Shown here: positions 26,188 to 34,944 of the stretch, one piece after another
Numbering within the stretch: the first letter of the stretch is position 1
How the letters are laid out: each line of letters opens with the position of its first letter
NCBI RefSeq assembly: GCF_001748285.1
Contig: NZ_BDGT01000001.1
Location: 1 to 64,000 of the forward strand
Source: Thermogemmatispora onikobensis
GTDB lineage: Bacteria; Chloroflexota; Ktedonobacteria; Ktedonobacterales; Ktedonobacteraceae
Reading direction: 5' to 3'
DNA length: 64,000 nt
Translations under genes and position numbers: made by a program
The notes under the pieces: generated by a model
Told to the model about the DNA's origin: nothing
What the model saw: only the letters and a program-made list of their open reading frames with translations
The model's database searches: none

Positions 26188-28287
26188 ATGTTGAAGCGCT
26201 TTTTCCGAACCCGCTACGGCTATTCGCGCTGGGATGGGACCCAGGAGATCGAGGGTCTGGATGCCGATGACATCATGCGCGCCCTCGCGGATGACTACCT
26301 GGAGCAGGGCGATCTCCAGCAGGCCCTGCGCCGCCTGATGCAGGACGGTATGCAGCTGCCCGATGGGAGGCGCAATCTCGGTCTACGCGAACTGCTGGAG
26401 CGGCTGCGCGCTCAGCGTAGTCAGCTGCTCAATCGCTATAATATGGCCTCCGGCGTCATGGATGATCTGCGCCAGAAGCTGGAGGAGATTAAGCAGCTGG
26501 AGCGTGAAGGGATCGAGCGCCGTCTCAAAGAGGCTCAGGAGCTGGCCGAGGCCGAGCAGGCCCACCAGTCTGAGGCCGGGGCTCCGTCTCAGCCTGGCGA
26601 GGATACTGCTGGTAGCGATGCCCTGACGCCCGAGCAGAAGCGCCGTATGCTGGAGACAATCGCCCAGCGCAAAAGGCAGTACCTGGAGAGCCTGCCTCAC
26701 GATCTGCCAGGGCAGATTAAGGCCCTCTCCGAGTACGATTTCATGGAAGAGACGGCGCGCGAGAAGTTCAATGAGCTGCTGGAGAGCCTGCGACAGCAGA
26801 TGATGCAGCAGTTTTTCCAGGGCATGCAGCAATCGCTGCAGAGCATGACGCCGGAGGATATCGCTCGCCTGCGCGAGATGATCCGCGAGCTCAATCGCAT
26901 GCTGCGCGAACGGCAGCAGGGCCTGAATCCAGACTTCGATTCCTTCATGGAGAAGTATGGCGAGTACTTCCCCGGGGTGAACACGCTCGATGATCTGATC
27001 GAGCAGATGCAGCAGCGCATGGCCGCCATGCAGGCGCTGATGGAGAACCTCTCGCCGGAGCAGCGCCAGGAGCTGGAGGACCTCGTGGAGCAGCTCATCA
27101 GCGACGACCGCATCCGGGTGGATCTGATGGAGCTGTCGCAGAATCTCCAGGCCCTGGCTCCCCTGGATGACTACCGCATGCGCTTCCCCTTCCGCGGCAG
27201 CGAGCCCCTACCGTTCAACGAGGCCCTGCGCATGATGGGCCGGTTGCAGCAGATGGAGGGCCTGGAGGAGCAGCTCCAGCAGGCCCGGCGCCTGGATGAC
27301 CTGGAGGCCATCGATAGCGAGAAGGTACGCGAGCTGCTCGGCTCTGAGGAGTATCGCTCGCTGGAAGAGCTGAAAGAGCTGATGAAGGTCCTGGAGGAGG
27401 CCGGCTATATTCAAAGGAAGGGGAACCGCTGGGAGCTGACCGCGCGCGCCATCCGCAAGATTGGCCAGAAGGCGCTCCAGGACATCTTTGACAAGCTCAA
27501 GCACGATGGCTTCGGGCGCCACGTCAGCCCCTTCCGCGGCCCCGGCGGCGAGCGCACCGATGAGAGCAAGCGCTATGAGTTCGGCGACCCCTTCCTGCTG
27601 GACCTGCAAAAGACGGTCATGAATGCCGTCTATCGCAATGGCACCGGCACGCCCATCAGGCTCTCTCAGGAGGACTTCGAGGTCTATCGCACGGAGTTCA
27701 CAACGCAGTCATCAACGGTGCTCATGCTCGATATGAGTATGAGTATGATCTATAACGGCTGCCAGCAGGCGGCCAAGAAGGTAGCAGTGGCCCTGGAGAG
27801 CTTGATTCGCTCACAGTTCCCGCGCGACAACCTCTACATCGTCGGCTTCTCGTTCGTGGCGCGTGAGTACAAGCCAGAAGAGTTGATCGAGATCGGACGC
27901 TACGATCATAGCCAGGGGACCAATCTGGCCCACGGCTTGATGCTGGCTCGCCAGTTGCTCTCACGCCATCGCGGGGTCAACAAGCAGATTATCCTGGTCA
28001 CGGATGGCGGCCCGACGGTCTGGTACGAGGAGGAGCTGGGGGGCTGGCAATTCGCCTATCCCCCCAATCCCTGGGCCGAGCAGCAGGCACTACTAGAGGC
28101 TCAACGCTGTACCCGTGAGGGGATCACTATCAACACCTTCATGCTTGAAGATGATCGCTGGATGGTCAGCTTCGTCAATCAGATGGCTGAGATCAACCAC
28201 GGGCGCACCTTCTACGCCGATAAGAACAACCTGGGCGAATACCTGCTGGTCGATTACCTTAATAGCAAACGCAAGCGAATCTCGTGA
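26188..28287 (+). CDS. VWA-domain protein partner of the MoxR ATPase
   Basis: A 699-residue protein. The first 500 residues are mostly charged, Gln/Glu/Arg-rich helices. The C-terminal von Willebrand A domain has a complete MIDAS: DMSMS (Asp515, Ser517, Ser519), the threonine in SQGTNLAHG and the aspartate in LVTDGGPT. Such MoxR-VWA pairs assemble or remodel other complexes with metal-dependent binding by the VWA domain. ATG at 26188 follows AGGGAG; an in-frame codon at 26128 lacks a site. The stop overlaps the rsmG start codon. Confidence 0.87.
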   Translation: MLKRFFRTRYGYSRWDGTQEIEGLDADDIMRALADDYLEQGDLQQALRRLMQDGMQLPDGRRNLGLRELLERLRAQRSQLLNRYNMASGVMDDLRQKLEEIKQLEREGIERRLKEAQELAEAEQAHQSEAGAPSQPGEDTAGSDALTPEQKRRMLETIAQRKRQYLESLPHDLPGQIKALSEYDFMEETAREKFNELLESLRQQMMQQFFQGMQQSLQSMTPEDIARLREMIRELNRMLRERQQGLNPDFDSFMEKYGEYFPGVNTLDDLIEQMQQRMAAMQALMENLSPEQRQELEDLVEQLISDDRIRVDLMELSQNLQALAPLDDYRMRFPFRGSEPLPFNEALRMMGRLQQMEGLEEQLQQARRLDDLEAIDSEKVRELLGSEEYRSLEELKELMKVLEEAGYIQRKGNRWELTARAIRKIGQKALQDIFDKLKHDGFGRHVSPFRGPGGERTDESKRYEFGDPFLLDLQKTVMNAVYRNGTGTPIRLSQEDFEVYRTEFTTQSSTVLMLDMSMSMIYNGCQQAAKKVAVALESLIRSQFPRDNLYIVGFSFVAREYKPEELIEIGRYDHSQGTNLAHGLMLARQLLSRHRGVNKQIILVTDGGPTVWYEEELGGWQFAYPPNPWAEQQALLEAQRCTREGITINTFMLEDDRWMVSFVNQMAEINHGRTFYADKNNLGEYLLVDYLNSKRKRIS

Positions 28288-29042
28288 TGAGCGAGGCAGA
28301 GGAGACGCTGCAAGCTTTTGTCCGGCAGCTCTATGCGCAGACGCCCGAGGCGTCCGCACAAGCCGCAGAAGCCCTGGCGCGCTTCTTGCGCTATCGTGAG
28401 GAGCTGCTGCGCTGGAACGAGCGCGTGAATCTCACCGCGATTGTCGATCCCGAGGAAGTGCTGACACGGCACTTCCTCGATTCGTTAGCGATCCTGACTG
28501 CGGTCGATCCACCGACCTGTCGCCTGCTGGACATCGGCAGCGGCGCGGGTTTCCCCGGTCTGCCGCTCAAGATCGTGCGTCCTGCCTGGGCAGTCAGCTT
28601 GCTGGAGGCGACGGCTCGTAAGGTGGCCTTTCTTCGCCATGTCTGCCAGGTGCTGGAGGTGGACGGAGTGACGATTGTGCATGGACGGGCCGAGCAACTG
28701 GGGCATGATCAGCGCTACCGCGGTGCCTTCGATCTGGTGACGGCGCGCGCCGTGGCCGCTCTGCCGGTTGTGTTGGAGTACGCAGCCCCCTATTGCCGGG
28801 TAGGTGGCACTATCGTGCTGCCCCGCAAGGGCGATAGCCCGGAGGAGATGGCACAGGGCCTGCGGGCAGCTGAGCAGCTGGGCCTGACGCTTGAGGCTCA
28901 GCGACCGATCTCCTTGCCCGGTCTCGATGATGGGCGCTATCTCCTCCTCTGGCGTCAGCAGCAGCTTTGCCCTCCGCACTTTCCTCGCAGCAACGCCGCC
29001 ATTCTCAAGCGCCCTGCCGGTGAGCGTCTCGGTGGGCGCTGA
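28287..29042 (+). CDS. rsmG: 16S rRNA (guanine527-N7)-methyltransferase
   Basis: A 251-residue SAM-dependent methyltransferase that modifies G527 of 16S rRNA; loss gives low-level streptomycin resistance in other bacteria. It has the family signatures WNERVNLTAI, RHFLDSL, the SAM loop LLDIGSGAGFPGLPLKI and VTARAVA. The ATG overlaps the VWA stop (TGATG), and a GTG three bases earlier is also possible. In most genomes rsmG sits near parA/parB or mnmG, so fusion to a MoxR/VWA operon is unusual. Confidence 0.93.
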   Translation: MSEAEETLQAFVRQLYAQTPEASAQAAEALARFLRYREELLRWNERVNLTAIVDPEEVLTRHFLDSLAILTAVDPPTCRLLDIGSGAGFPGLPLKIVRPAWAVSLLEATARKVAFLRHVCQVLEVDGVTIVHGRAEQLGHDQRYRGAFDLVTARAVAALPVVLEYAAPYCRVGGTIVLPRKGDSPEEMAQGLRAAEQLGLTLEAQRPISLPGLDDGRYLLLWRQQQLCPPHFPRSNAAILKRPAGERLGGR

Positions 29043-29120
29043 GGGGCGGCCTGGCTGACCGTCCCCCTCAGCACCTACACGAGGTACAAGGAAAGGAAAC
29101 GCAGAAACGCAAACAAAAGC

Positions 29121-30161
29121 TCATTTGAGCTTTGAAGGGAGGGGTGTCTTGCTCAGGAGCGCGTTGTTGATCGCCTGGGCCACCGCCTGCTGGATCAGGT
29201 AGCCGGTCAGAGAGTGGGGATCAGCGGGATTGTTCTGAACCGGCGTGCAGATCACAGCCTGGCCGGGAGGGCCGGGAAAGAGTGGCGCAAGCGCAGGAAC
29301 AAGCGCGACAATATCGTTAGGGTCGTAGAAATTCTGCCAGGTTGCTACATTCGGTGGAAAGGGGTGCTTTTGCCCAGGCGGCACCGGCGGCAGCAGCTCC
29401 TGGTAGATGAAAGGACTCAGTCCCAAGGGCGATCCCAGGGTGATGAAGGCCGTAATCGGAATCTCGCGATGGGTGTTGAGGACGTCATAGGCAACAACCG
29501 TTCCCAGGCTGTGGGCCACTACGATGATCGAGCGACCCGCTTGCTGGCGCAGAAGCGCGAGCAGACGCCCCATGACCTGGGTTCGTAGCGCGGCATTGTG
29601 CAGGTAGAGATCGACATCACTGACAAAGAGCCGCAGCAGCTCGCGGGGAGCACCAAGGATGTGCTCCAGACCCTGGAGAATGTGCACCAGGAGCGAGTGG
29701 AGCCAGAGGAGGCCCCCCCCAGTATGGGGAGCCATCGCTTGTGGTGCCTGCTCTCCCCCAGCACTTCCGTTCCCCATCAGTCCGCGCCGGCTCGCTTCGC
29801 GCAGAATAGCCCGCGCCACATTGATCTGGTAGAGCGGATCTGCGGCTGTGTGGGCAGTGCGCTGGGCGGTCTGCTGCCCACTCGGGGTCGGTTGCTCTCG
29901 ATAGCTGCCCGTTTCGCCTGGCCAAAGGGCTGCCGCAGCCAGGCGCTGACCAGCCGTCCCCCCGCTTGCCGGCGGAAGGACCACATCCGGGAGAAAGAGG
30001 TCGCCGTAGAAGGCCAACAGGATGCGCTCACGCCCGATCACGACTGGCGCAGGGAGTCTTCCCAGACCCTCTAGTATTCCTCCCTGAAAGTCAGCCAGGA
30101 TCTGGTCCTTCAAATGCCACTGTTCGCTTCTTCCATGCACACAGACGATAACGCTATCCAC
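29121..30161 (-). CDS. alpha/beta hydrolase, lipase-like
   Basis: A 346-residue protein starting MDSVIVCVHGRSEQW, the oxyanion strand. The nucleophile elbow is IIVVAHSLGTVVAYD, the acid is probably in NFYDPNDIVALVP and the histidine in DPHSLTGYL, in the order of lipases and PGAP1-like hydrolases. No signal peptide is seen, so it is probably cytoplasmic. The GTG start at 30161 is supported by AAAAAGGAG eight bases upstream. The substrate is unknown. The upstream region is AT-rich and separates it from the divergent CoxM-like gene. Confidence 0.75.
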   Translation of the reverse strand: MDSVIVCVHGRSEQWHLKDQILADFQGGILEGLGRLPAPVVIGRERILLAFYGDLFLPDVVLPPASGGTAGQRLAAAALWPGETGSYREQPTPSGQQTAQRTAHTAADPLYQINVARAILREASRRGLMGNGSAGGEQAPQAMAPHTGGGLLWLHSLLVHILQGLEHILGAPRELLRLFVSDVDLYLHNAALRTQVMGRLLALLRQQAGRSIIVVAHSLGTVVAYDVLNTHREIPITAFITLGSPLGLSPFIYQELLPPVPPGQKHPFPPNVATWQNFYDPNDIVALVPALAPLFPGPPGQAVICTPVQNNPADPHSLTGYLIQQAVAQAINNALLSKTPLPSKLK

Positions 30162-30590
30162 TACTCGTTCTCCTTTTTCTAATGCTTAGGCAAGCAGCCG
30201 CGCCACGTAAATGTAAATACTCTCTTATTCTATTGTACTGATTCGCAAACATATACATATGCAAAAGCAGTGAAAGTTGAGGGAGGAGAAGATACTGGGA
30301 GAAGGGCATAGTGTTGCAGGAAAGTGGTGGTCAAGGGGTGGTAGGCTGGGAGGCTTGACAGCGCTTGGGAATAGGGGTACTCTTTTGGGTATTCCCTCAC
30401 CCTTTCAGGCCGGGTCAGTGCTGGAAGCGAGGCAAGAAGAGCAAGCGCTCGCTGGTCCGGCCCCAGCTCTGAGTTCAGGTGAGTCAGGGCCTGCTGCCCG
30501 CGGGGGAGCAGTCGTTGGCGTTCTCTGAAGCCGCAGTCGAAGGAGAGAGCGCGAAACGATCAAGAGACTGGGAGCAAGGAGCAAGCAGCG
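30162..30590. other. gene-free divergent region
   Basis: An AT-rich patch with ACATATACATATGC near 30249-30262 is followed by a purine-rich part, then a promoter-operator (30355-30396). No coding frame is supported. Confidence 0.5.
30355..30396 (+). promoter_or_regulatory. promoter with overlapping inverted repeat for the Mo-hydroxylase operon
   Basis: TTGACA (30355-30360), a 17-base spacer and TACTCT (30378-30383). The inverted repeat GGGAATA (30367-30373) and TATTCCC (30390-30396) brackets the -10, a placement typical of a repressor operator. Transcription would begin about 200 bases before the first gene. Confidence 0.45.
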
Positions 30591-31481
30591 ATGAAACCAC
30601 CACGCTTTCAATATTGCGCGCCGCGCCTCCTTGACGACGCGCTGGATCTGCTGGACCGCACTGCTGAAGAAGCGAAGGTTCTGGCGGGCGGTCAGAGCCT
30701 GATGCCGCTCTTGAACATGCGCCTGGCCAGGCCAGCCTATCTTCTGGACATTAACCATATTTCGGAGTTGCACTACATCGAGGAGGAGACAGACTATCTC
30801 GCGATTGGGGCTGTGACCCGACAGCGGCAGGTTGAGCGCTCAGTCGTTGTGCAGCACAAGCATCCGCTGCTGGTTGAGGTTATCCGCCATATCGGCCACT
30901 TTCAGATCCGCAATCGAGGGACCGTAGCAGGCAGCATTGCCCATGCTGATCCGGCGGCGGAGTTGCCGGCCCTGCTGGTCTGTCTGGATGGCACGGTGGT
31001 GGCGCAAAGCGCGCGCGGCGAGCGCCTGTTACCAGCGGCTGACTTTTTCCACGGCTATCTGACCACCGAGTTACGGCCCGATGAAATGGTGACCGAGGTG
31101 CGTTTCCCCTGGTTGCCTCCGGCTGCCGGCTGGGCCTTTGCAGAGTTCGCGCGCCGCTCCGGCGATTATGCGCTTGCCGGGGCCATTGTGGTGCTGACGG
31201 CGGGACCTGATGGGCGCTGCAGCTCGGCGCGCTTGAGCTATCTAGGGGTGGCCCCAGTGCCGCAGCGCGCCGTCGCGGTGGAGGCGCTGCTGGTTGGTAG
31301 CACCCTGGACGCGGCCACTCTGGAGGAGGCTGCGGAGGCAGCTCGCACACTTGTCAGCGAGGAGATGCAGGATATCCACGCTACCGCTGAGTACCGACGC
31401 GAGCTGGTGGCAGAGCTGACGCGCCGCCTGTTGCCCCTGGCCTGGTCGCGTTGCTCCCACGCTCGCCCCGGGCCGGTCTGA
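30591..31481 (+). CDS. FAD-binding (medium) subunit of a CoxMSL-type molybdenum hydroxylase
   Basis: A 296-residue subunit that carries electrons from the iron-sulfur subunit to a quinone or other acceptor. It has the FAD motifs KVLAGGQSLMP (about 29-39) and RNRGTVAGSIAHADPAAE (about 105-122), as in CoxM, and a C-terminal CO-dehydrogenase flavoprotein domain. It is the first of three genes in the order M-S-L. A 384-base gap with a terminator-like hairpin separates it from the small subunit. Confidence 0.9.
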   Translation: MKPPRFQYCAPRLLDDALDLLDRTAEEAKVLAGGQSLMPLLNMRLARPAYLLDINHISELHYIEEETDYLAIGAVTRQRQVERSVVVQHKHPLLVEVIRHIGHFQIRNRGTVAGSIAHADPAAELPALLVCLDGTVVAQSARGERLLPAADFFHGYLTTELRPDEMVTEVRFPWLPPAAGWAFAEFARRSGDYALAGAIVVLTAGPDGRCSSARLSYLGVAPVPQRAVAVEALLVGSTLDAATLEEAAEAARTLVSEEMQDIHATAEYRRELVAELTRRLLPLAWSRCSHARPGPV

Positions 31482-31865
31482 GGTGCATGCTCTCCGGTGT
31501 CCGTGGCAGGCCGCCCAGCAACTCACAGGCCCCGTCAAGGGGCCGTTCCTCTTCTCTGTTCTTTTTCTTTCTATCTTTCTTTCTTGCTTGCTTTTATCTT
31601 GCGAGCGGTCGGCCCATCAGCCACCTGGCCAATCAGCGAAGAGCGCCCAAGAGGCCAGAATAAGAGAGATGGCGGGCTGTGGCCTTGTCTCACTCGCACC
31701 CGTGCGCAACCTGCGCAAGAGTGGGCTGACGCGCGGGTCCTTTCTCAAGGTGCAAGCAGGCCAGGCAGCAAGCAGTCAGGCTGTCTTTCTCGCCTGCGCG
31801 GTGGGCGTGGCGTTTGGTCCAGCCACCTGGCAGCCTGGCTAGTAACGAGAAAGAGGTTATTGCCT
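31482..31865. other. gap inside the Mo-hydroxylase operon with a TTTC tract
   Basis: After the hairpin at 31528-31544 there is a pyrimidine run with TTTC and TTGC tetramers (about 31564-31596). The frame of the small-subunit gene stays open through this gap, but its protein has no similarity there and the ribosome site marks 31866 as the true start. Confidence 0.5.
31528..31572 (+). terminator. terminator-like hairpin between the medium and small subunit genes
   Basis: GGCCCC (31528-31533), GTCAA, GGGGCC (31539-31544) followed by a U-rich run (GTTCCTCTTCTCTGTTCTTT). It would reduce transcription of the two downstream subunits relative to the first, or be an attenuator. Confidence 0.5.
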
Positions 31866-32405
31866 ATGTATGCCTTCGAAGAGCCTGGGTCTCCTCCGCA
31901 GTTCTGTGAGGAGTATGATCTGACGGTGACGGTCAATGGCTGTCTCTATCAGCGCCGTATCCCGGCGCGCATGCTCCTGTCAGATTTCTTGCGCCATGAA
32001 CTGCATCTGACCGGCACCCATGTGGGATGCGAGCATGGCGTGTGTGGCTGCTGTACAGTGCTGCTCAACGGGGAGGCTGTACGCTCATGCCTGCTGCTGG
32101 CTGTGCAGGTGGATAACATGGCACTGACGACTATTGAGGGACTGGCGGGCAGTGCTGAGGAGCTGCATCCTATCCAGCGGGCCTTTCAGGAGAAGCATGC
32201 CCTTCAGTGCGGCTTCTGTACCCCTGGCTTCATTATGTCGATCCATGCATTCCTCCACGAGCATCCTGACCCGGACGAGCCTGAGATTCGCCAGGGATTG
32301 GCGGGAAATCTCTGCCGTTGCACTGGTTATCAAAACATTGTCGAGGCGGTCAAGTTGGCAGCCCACTATCTGCGCAGCTCTCAGTCTGAGAGGGAGGAGG
32401 CTTAA
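31866..32405 (+). CDS. [2Fe-2S] small subunit of the molybdenum hydroxylase
   Basis: A 179-residue electron-transfer subunit. The plant-type ferredoxin cluster is CEHGVCGCCTVLLNG with a further cysteine in RSCLL, and the C-terminal cluster is QCGFCTPGFIMS with LCRCTGY, as in CoxS and the XDH family. The N-terminus is about 20 residues longer than usual. ATG at 31866 follows AAAGAGG. The catalytic subunit begins six bases after the stop. Confidence 0.92.
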   Translation: MYAFEEPGSPPQFCEEYDLTVTVNGCLYQRRIPARMLLSDFLRHELHLTGTHVGCEHGVCGCCTVLLNGEAVRSCLLLAVQVDNMALTTIEGLAGSAEELHPIQRAFQEKHALQCGFCTPGFIMSIHAFLHEHPDPDEPEIRQGLAGNLCRCTGYQNIVEAVKLAAHYLRSSQSEREEA

Positions 32406-32411
32406 GCGCCT

Positions 32412-34805
32412 ATGGCAACACGCTGGTTTGGTGCTCCAGTTCAGCGTTCCGAAGACCCGCGCTTGCTGCGCGGGCGGGGAACCTACGTCGATGATATCGA
32501 TTTGCCGGCAATGGTGCATGCTGCCGTTTTGCGCAGCCCTTATGCCCATGCTCGCATCAGGAGCATCGACGCCTCGGCGGCGCGCGCCCTGCCTGGCGTG
32601 CACCTGGTCTTGACGGCGGAAGATTTGGGCGAGCTGCTGGAGCCATCGCCGCTGCTGGTGCCGCACCCGGCGCTGACGCAGCCGCGTACACAGCTACCGC
32701 TGGCGCGCGATGAGGTCCACTATGCTGGGGCCGCGGTGGCTTTTGTAGTGGCTGAGAATCGCTATCTGGCTGAAGATGCCCTGGAGCTGATCGACGTGGA
32801 CTACGAGCCTCTGCCAGTCGTGGCGAGCCTGGAGCAGGCGGCAGCTGAGGGGGGGCCGCTGGTCCATGCCGATGTGCCGGGCAACGTGGCTGCGCACCTG
32901 GTGCAACGGGTTGGTGATCCCGAGGAGGTCATAGCTTCCGCTCCTCATGTGCTGCGCGAGCGCTTTGTGATGGAGCGTGGTTCGGCTATGCCAATGGAGG
33001 GCCGTGGGGTTGTCGCCCGCTGGGACCCCCACGAGGGCATGCTGACCTGTTGGATGTCAACGCAGGGGCCGATCCCCATCCGCAATGGTCTGGCGGCGAT
33101 GTTCCACTTGCCAGAGCATAAGGTGCGCGTCGTGGCTCCCGATGTGGGCGGGGGCTTTGGCACCAAGATTATGATGTTCTACCCGGAGGAGATCCTGACG
33201 CCCCTGGCGGCGCTGCGGCTGGGGCGTCCGGTGAAGTGGATCGAAGACCGCGCCGAGCATTTCCTCTCGGCTAACCAGGAGCGGGGCCAGATCCACGACG
33301 TGGAATATGCCTTCAATGATGAGGGCATCTTGCTGGCGGTCCGCGATGTCTTTTTGCATGACACCGGGGCCTATACGCCCTATGGAATCATTGTCCCTAT
33401 TATTACAGCCTGTACCTTGCCCGGCCCCTATCGCTTGCGTCATTATTATAGCGAATTCAAGGTCCTCTATACCAACAAGGTGCCGGTCAGCCCGTATCGC
33501 GGCGCGGGTCGCCCCCACGCAGTTTTTGTCATGGAGCGCATCATGGACCGCATTGCGGAGGAGCTGGGACTCGATCCGCTGGAGGTGCGCAGCCGCAACT
33601 TTATTCGGCCTGACGAGTTTCCCTGGGATGTCGGCCTGGTCTATCAAGACGGCGGGCCAACAATCTACGACAGTGGCAACTACCAGGCCGGCCTGGAGCG
33701 TCTCAAGGAGGCTCTGGGCTACGAACAGTTTCGCGAGGAGCAGCGACGAGCGCGCGAGCAGGGGCGCTATCTGGGTGTAGGAGTCGCCTGCTATGTCGAG
33801 GGCACGGGGATCGGTCCATACGAGGGAGCCCAGGTGCGCGTCGAGTCGGATGGACGGGTCTATGTCTCAACGGGCGTGACGACCCAGGGACAGGCCCATC
33901 AGACGACTTTCGCCCAAATTGTGGCCGACCAGCTGGGGGTTGATCCACGGGACGTACTGGTGACGACTGGAGACTCGCAAGCCTTCTATTGGGGCGTTGG
34001 CACCTTCGCCAGTCGGGCTGCCACAGTGGCCGGCTCGGCAATCCATCTAGCGGCGGTCAAGGTTCGTGAGAAGGCCAGGCAGGTGGCGGCGGACCTCTTT
34101 GAAGCCTCGCCGGAGGATATCGAGCTGGCTGATGGCAAGGTCTTTGTGCGTGATGCACCTCAGCGGGCACTGACCCTTGGCCAGGTGGCCATCGCCTCTA
34201 ATCCCCTACGCTATTCGTATGGAGAGAACGCCCGCAAGTTGATGCAGATGCAGCTGGCAGGACCACGTCCTGGTCCGGCACTGCCGGAGGAACGTGGCGG
34301 CCCAGGGCTGGAAGCAACAGCGTTTTATAGCCCCCCGCGCGGTACCTTTGCCAGTGGAGCGCATGGGGCCATTGTGGAGGTTGATCCGCGGACAGGTCTG
34401 GTCACGTTCCTCAAGTATGTGGCCGTCCACGACTGCGGGCGAGTGATCAACCCGTTGGTGGTTGAGGGCCAGGTGCATGGAGGTGTGGCCCAGGGCATCG
34501 GCGGCGCCTTCTACGAGCGCCTCGTCTTCAATGAAGAGGGGCAGCTGCTCAACGGCAGCTTTATGGATTACTTGCTGCCCACCGTCGAGGAGATCCCCCC
34601 ACTGCAGGTCGAGCATGTAGAGACCCCTTCGCCGCTCAATCCGCTGGGCGTGAAGGGGGCAGGCGAAGCCGGTACCATTCCGGTGGCGGCCCTCTTTGCC
34701 TCGGCTCTGGACGATGCATTGGCCCCCTTCGGCCTGCGCATCCGTGAGATGCCCCTCGATCCCTGTCGTTTGCAACAGCTGCTCAGAGAGCGTCAGAATA
34801 CTTGA
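32412..34805 (+). CDS. molybdopterin catalytic subunit of a CoxL/XDH-type hydroxylase
   Basis: A 797-residue subunit with the a/b-hammerhead domain (about 10-120) and two molybdopterin-binding domains, including DVGGGFGTK. The active-site loop reads SPYRGAGR; true form I CO dehydrogenase has AYRCSFR with the cysteine that holds copper, so this is a form II-like enzyme of undetermined substrate. The catalytic glutamate is in GVKGAGEAG. The start follows AGGGAGGAGG at the end of the small-subunit gene. CO, purines, aldehydes or other carbonyl or N-heterocycle substrates are possible. No maturation genes are nearby. Confidence 0.9.
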   Translation: MATRWFGAPVQRSEDPRLLRGRGTYVDDIDLPAMVHAAVLRSPYAHARIRSIDASAARALPGVHLVLTAEDLGELLEPSPLLVPHPALTQPRTQLPLARDEVHYAGAAVAFVVAENRYLAEDALELIDVDYEPLPVVASLEQAAAEGGPLVHADVPGNVAAHLVQRVGDPEEVIASAPHVLRERFVMERGSAMPMEGRGVVARWDPHEGMLTCWMSTQGPIPIRNGLAAMFHLPEHKVRVVAPDVGGGFGTKIMMFYPEEILTPLAALRLGRPVKWIEDRAEHFLSANQERGQIHDVEYAFNDEGILLAVRDVFLHDTGAYTPYGIIVPIITACTLPGPYRLRHYYSEFKVLYTNKVPVSPYRGAGRPHAVFVMERIMDRIAEELGLDPLEVRSRNFIRPDEFPWDVGLVYQDGGPTIYDSGNYQAGLERLKEALGYEQFREEQRRAREQGRYLGVGVACYVEGTGIGPYEGAQVRVESDGRVYVSTGVTTQGQAHQTTFAQIVADQLGVDPRDVLVTTGDSQAFYWGVGTFASRAATVAGSAIHLAAVKVREKARQVAADLFEASPEDIELADGKVFVRDAPQRALTLGQVAIASNPLRYSYGENARKLMQMQLAGPRPGPALPEERGGPGLEATAFYSPPRGTFASGAHGAIVEVDPRTGLVTFLKYVAVHDCGRVINPLVVEGQVHGGVAQGIGGAFYERLVFNEEGQLLNGSFMDYLLPTVEEIPPLQVEHVETPSPLNPLGVKGAGEAGTIPVAALFASALDDALAPFGLRIREMPLDPCRLQQLLRERQNT

Positions 34806-34851
34806 AGCGCATGGATCGTGTGAGATACCGCGATTTGTGAAAAATTACCGG

Positions 34852-34880
34852 TAGACATTCAGGCGGCGATATGCGATACT
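34852..34880 (+). promoter_or_regulatory. promoter for the zinc-ribbon membrane protein
   Basis: TAGACA (34852-34857), a 17-base spacer and GATACT (34875-34880), 65 bases before the start codon at 34945. Confidence 0.45.
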
Positions 34881-34944
34881 CAACGTGGCTAGCCATGCGT
34901 GTGAGCCGAGTATGCCAACCAAGAAGAGTGGAGGGTCCTATCTC

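Noticed and set aside
30591-34805. true form I CO dehydrogenase
   Set aside because: The active-site loop is PYRGAGR without the copper-ligand cysteine.
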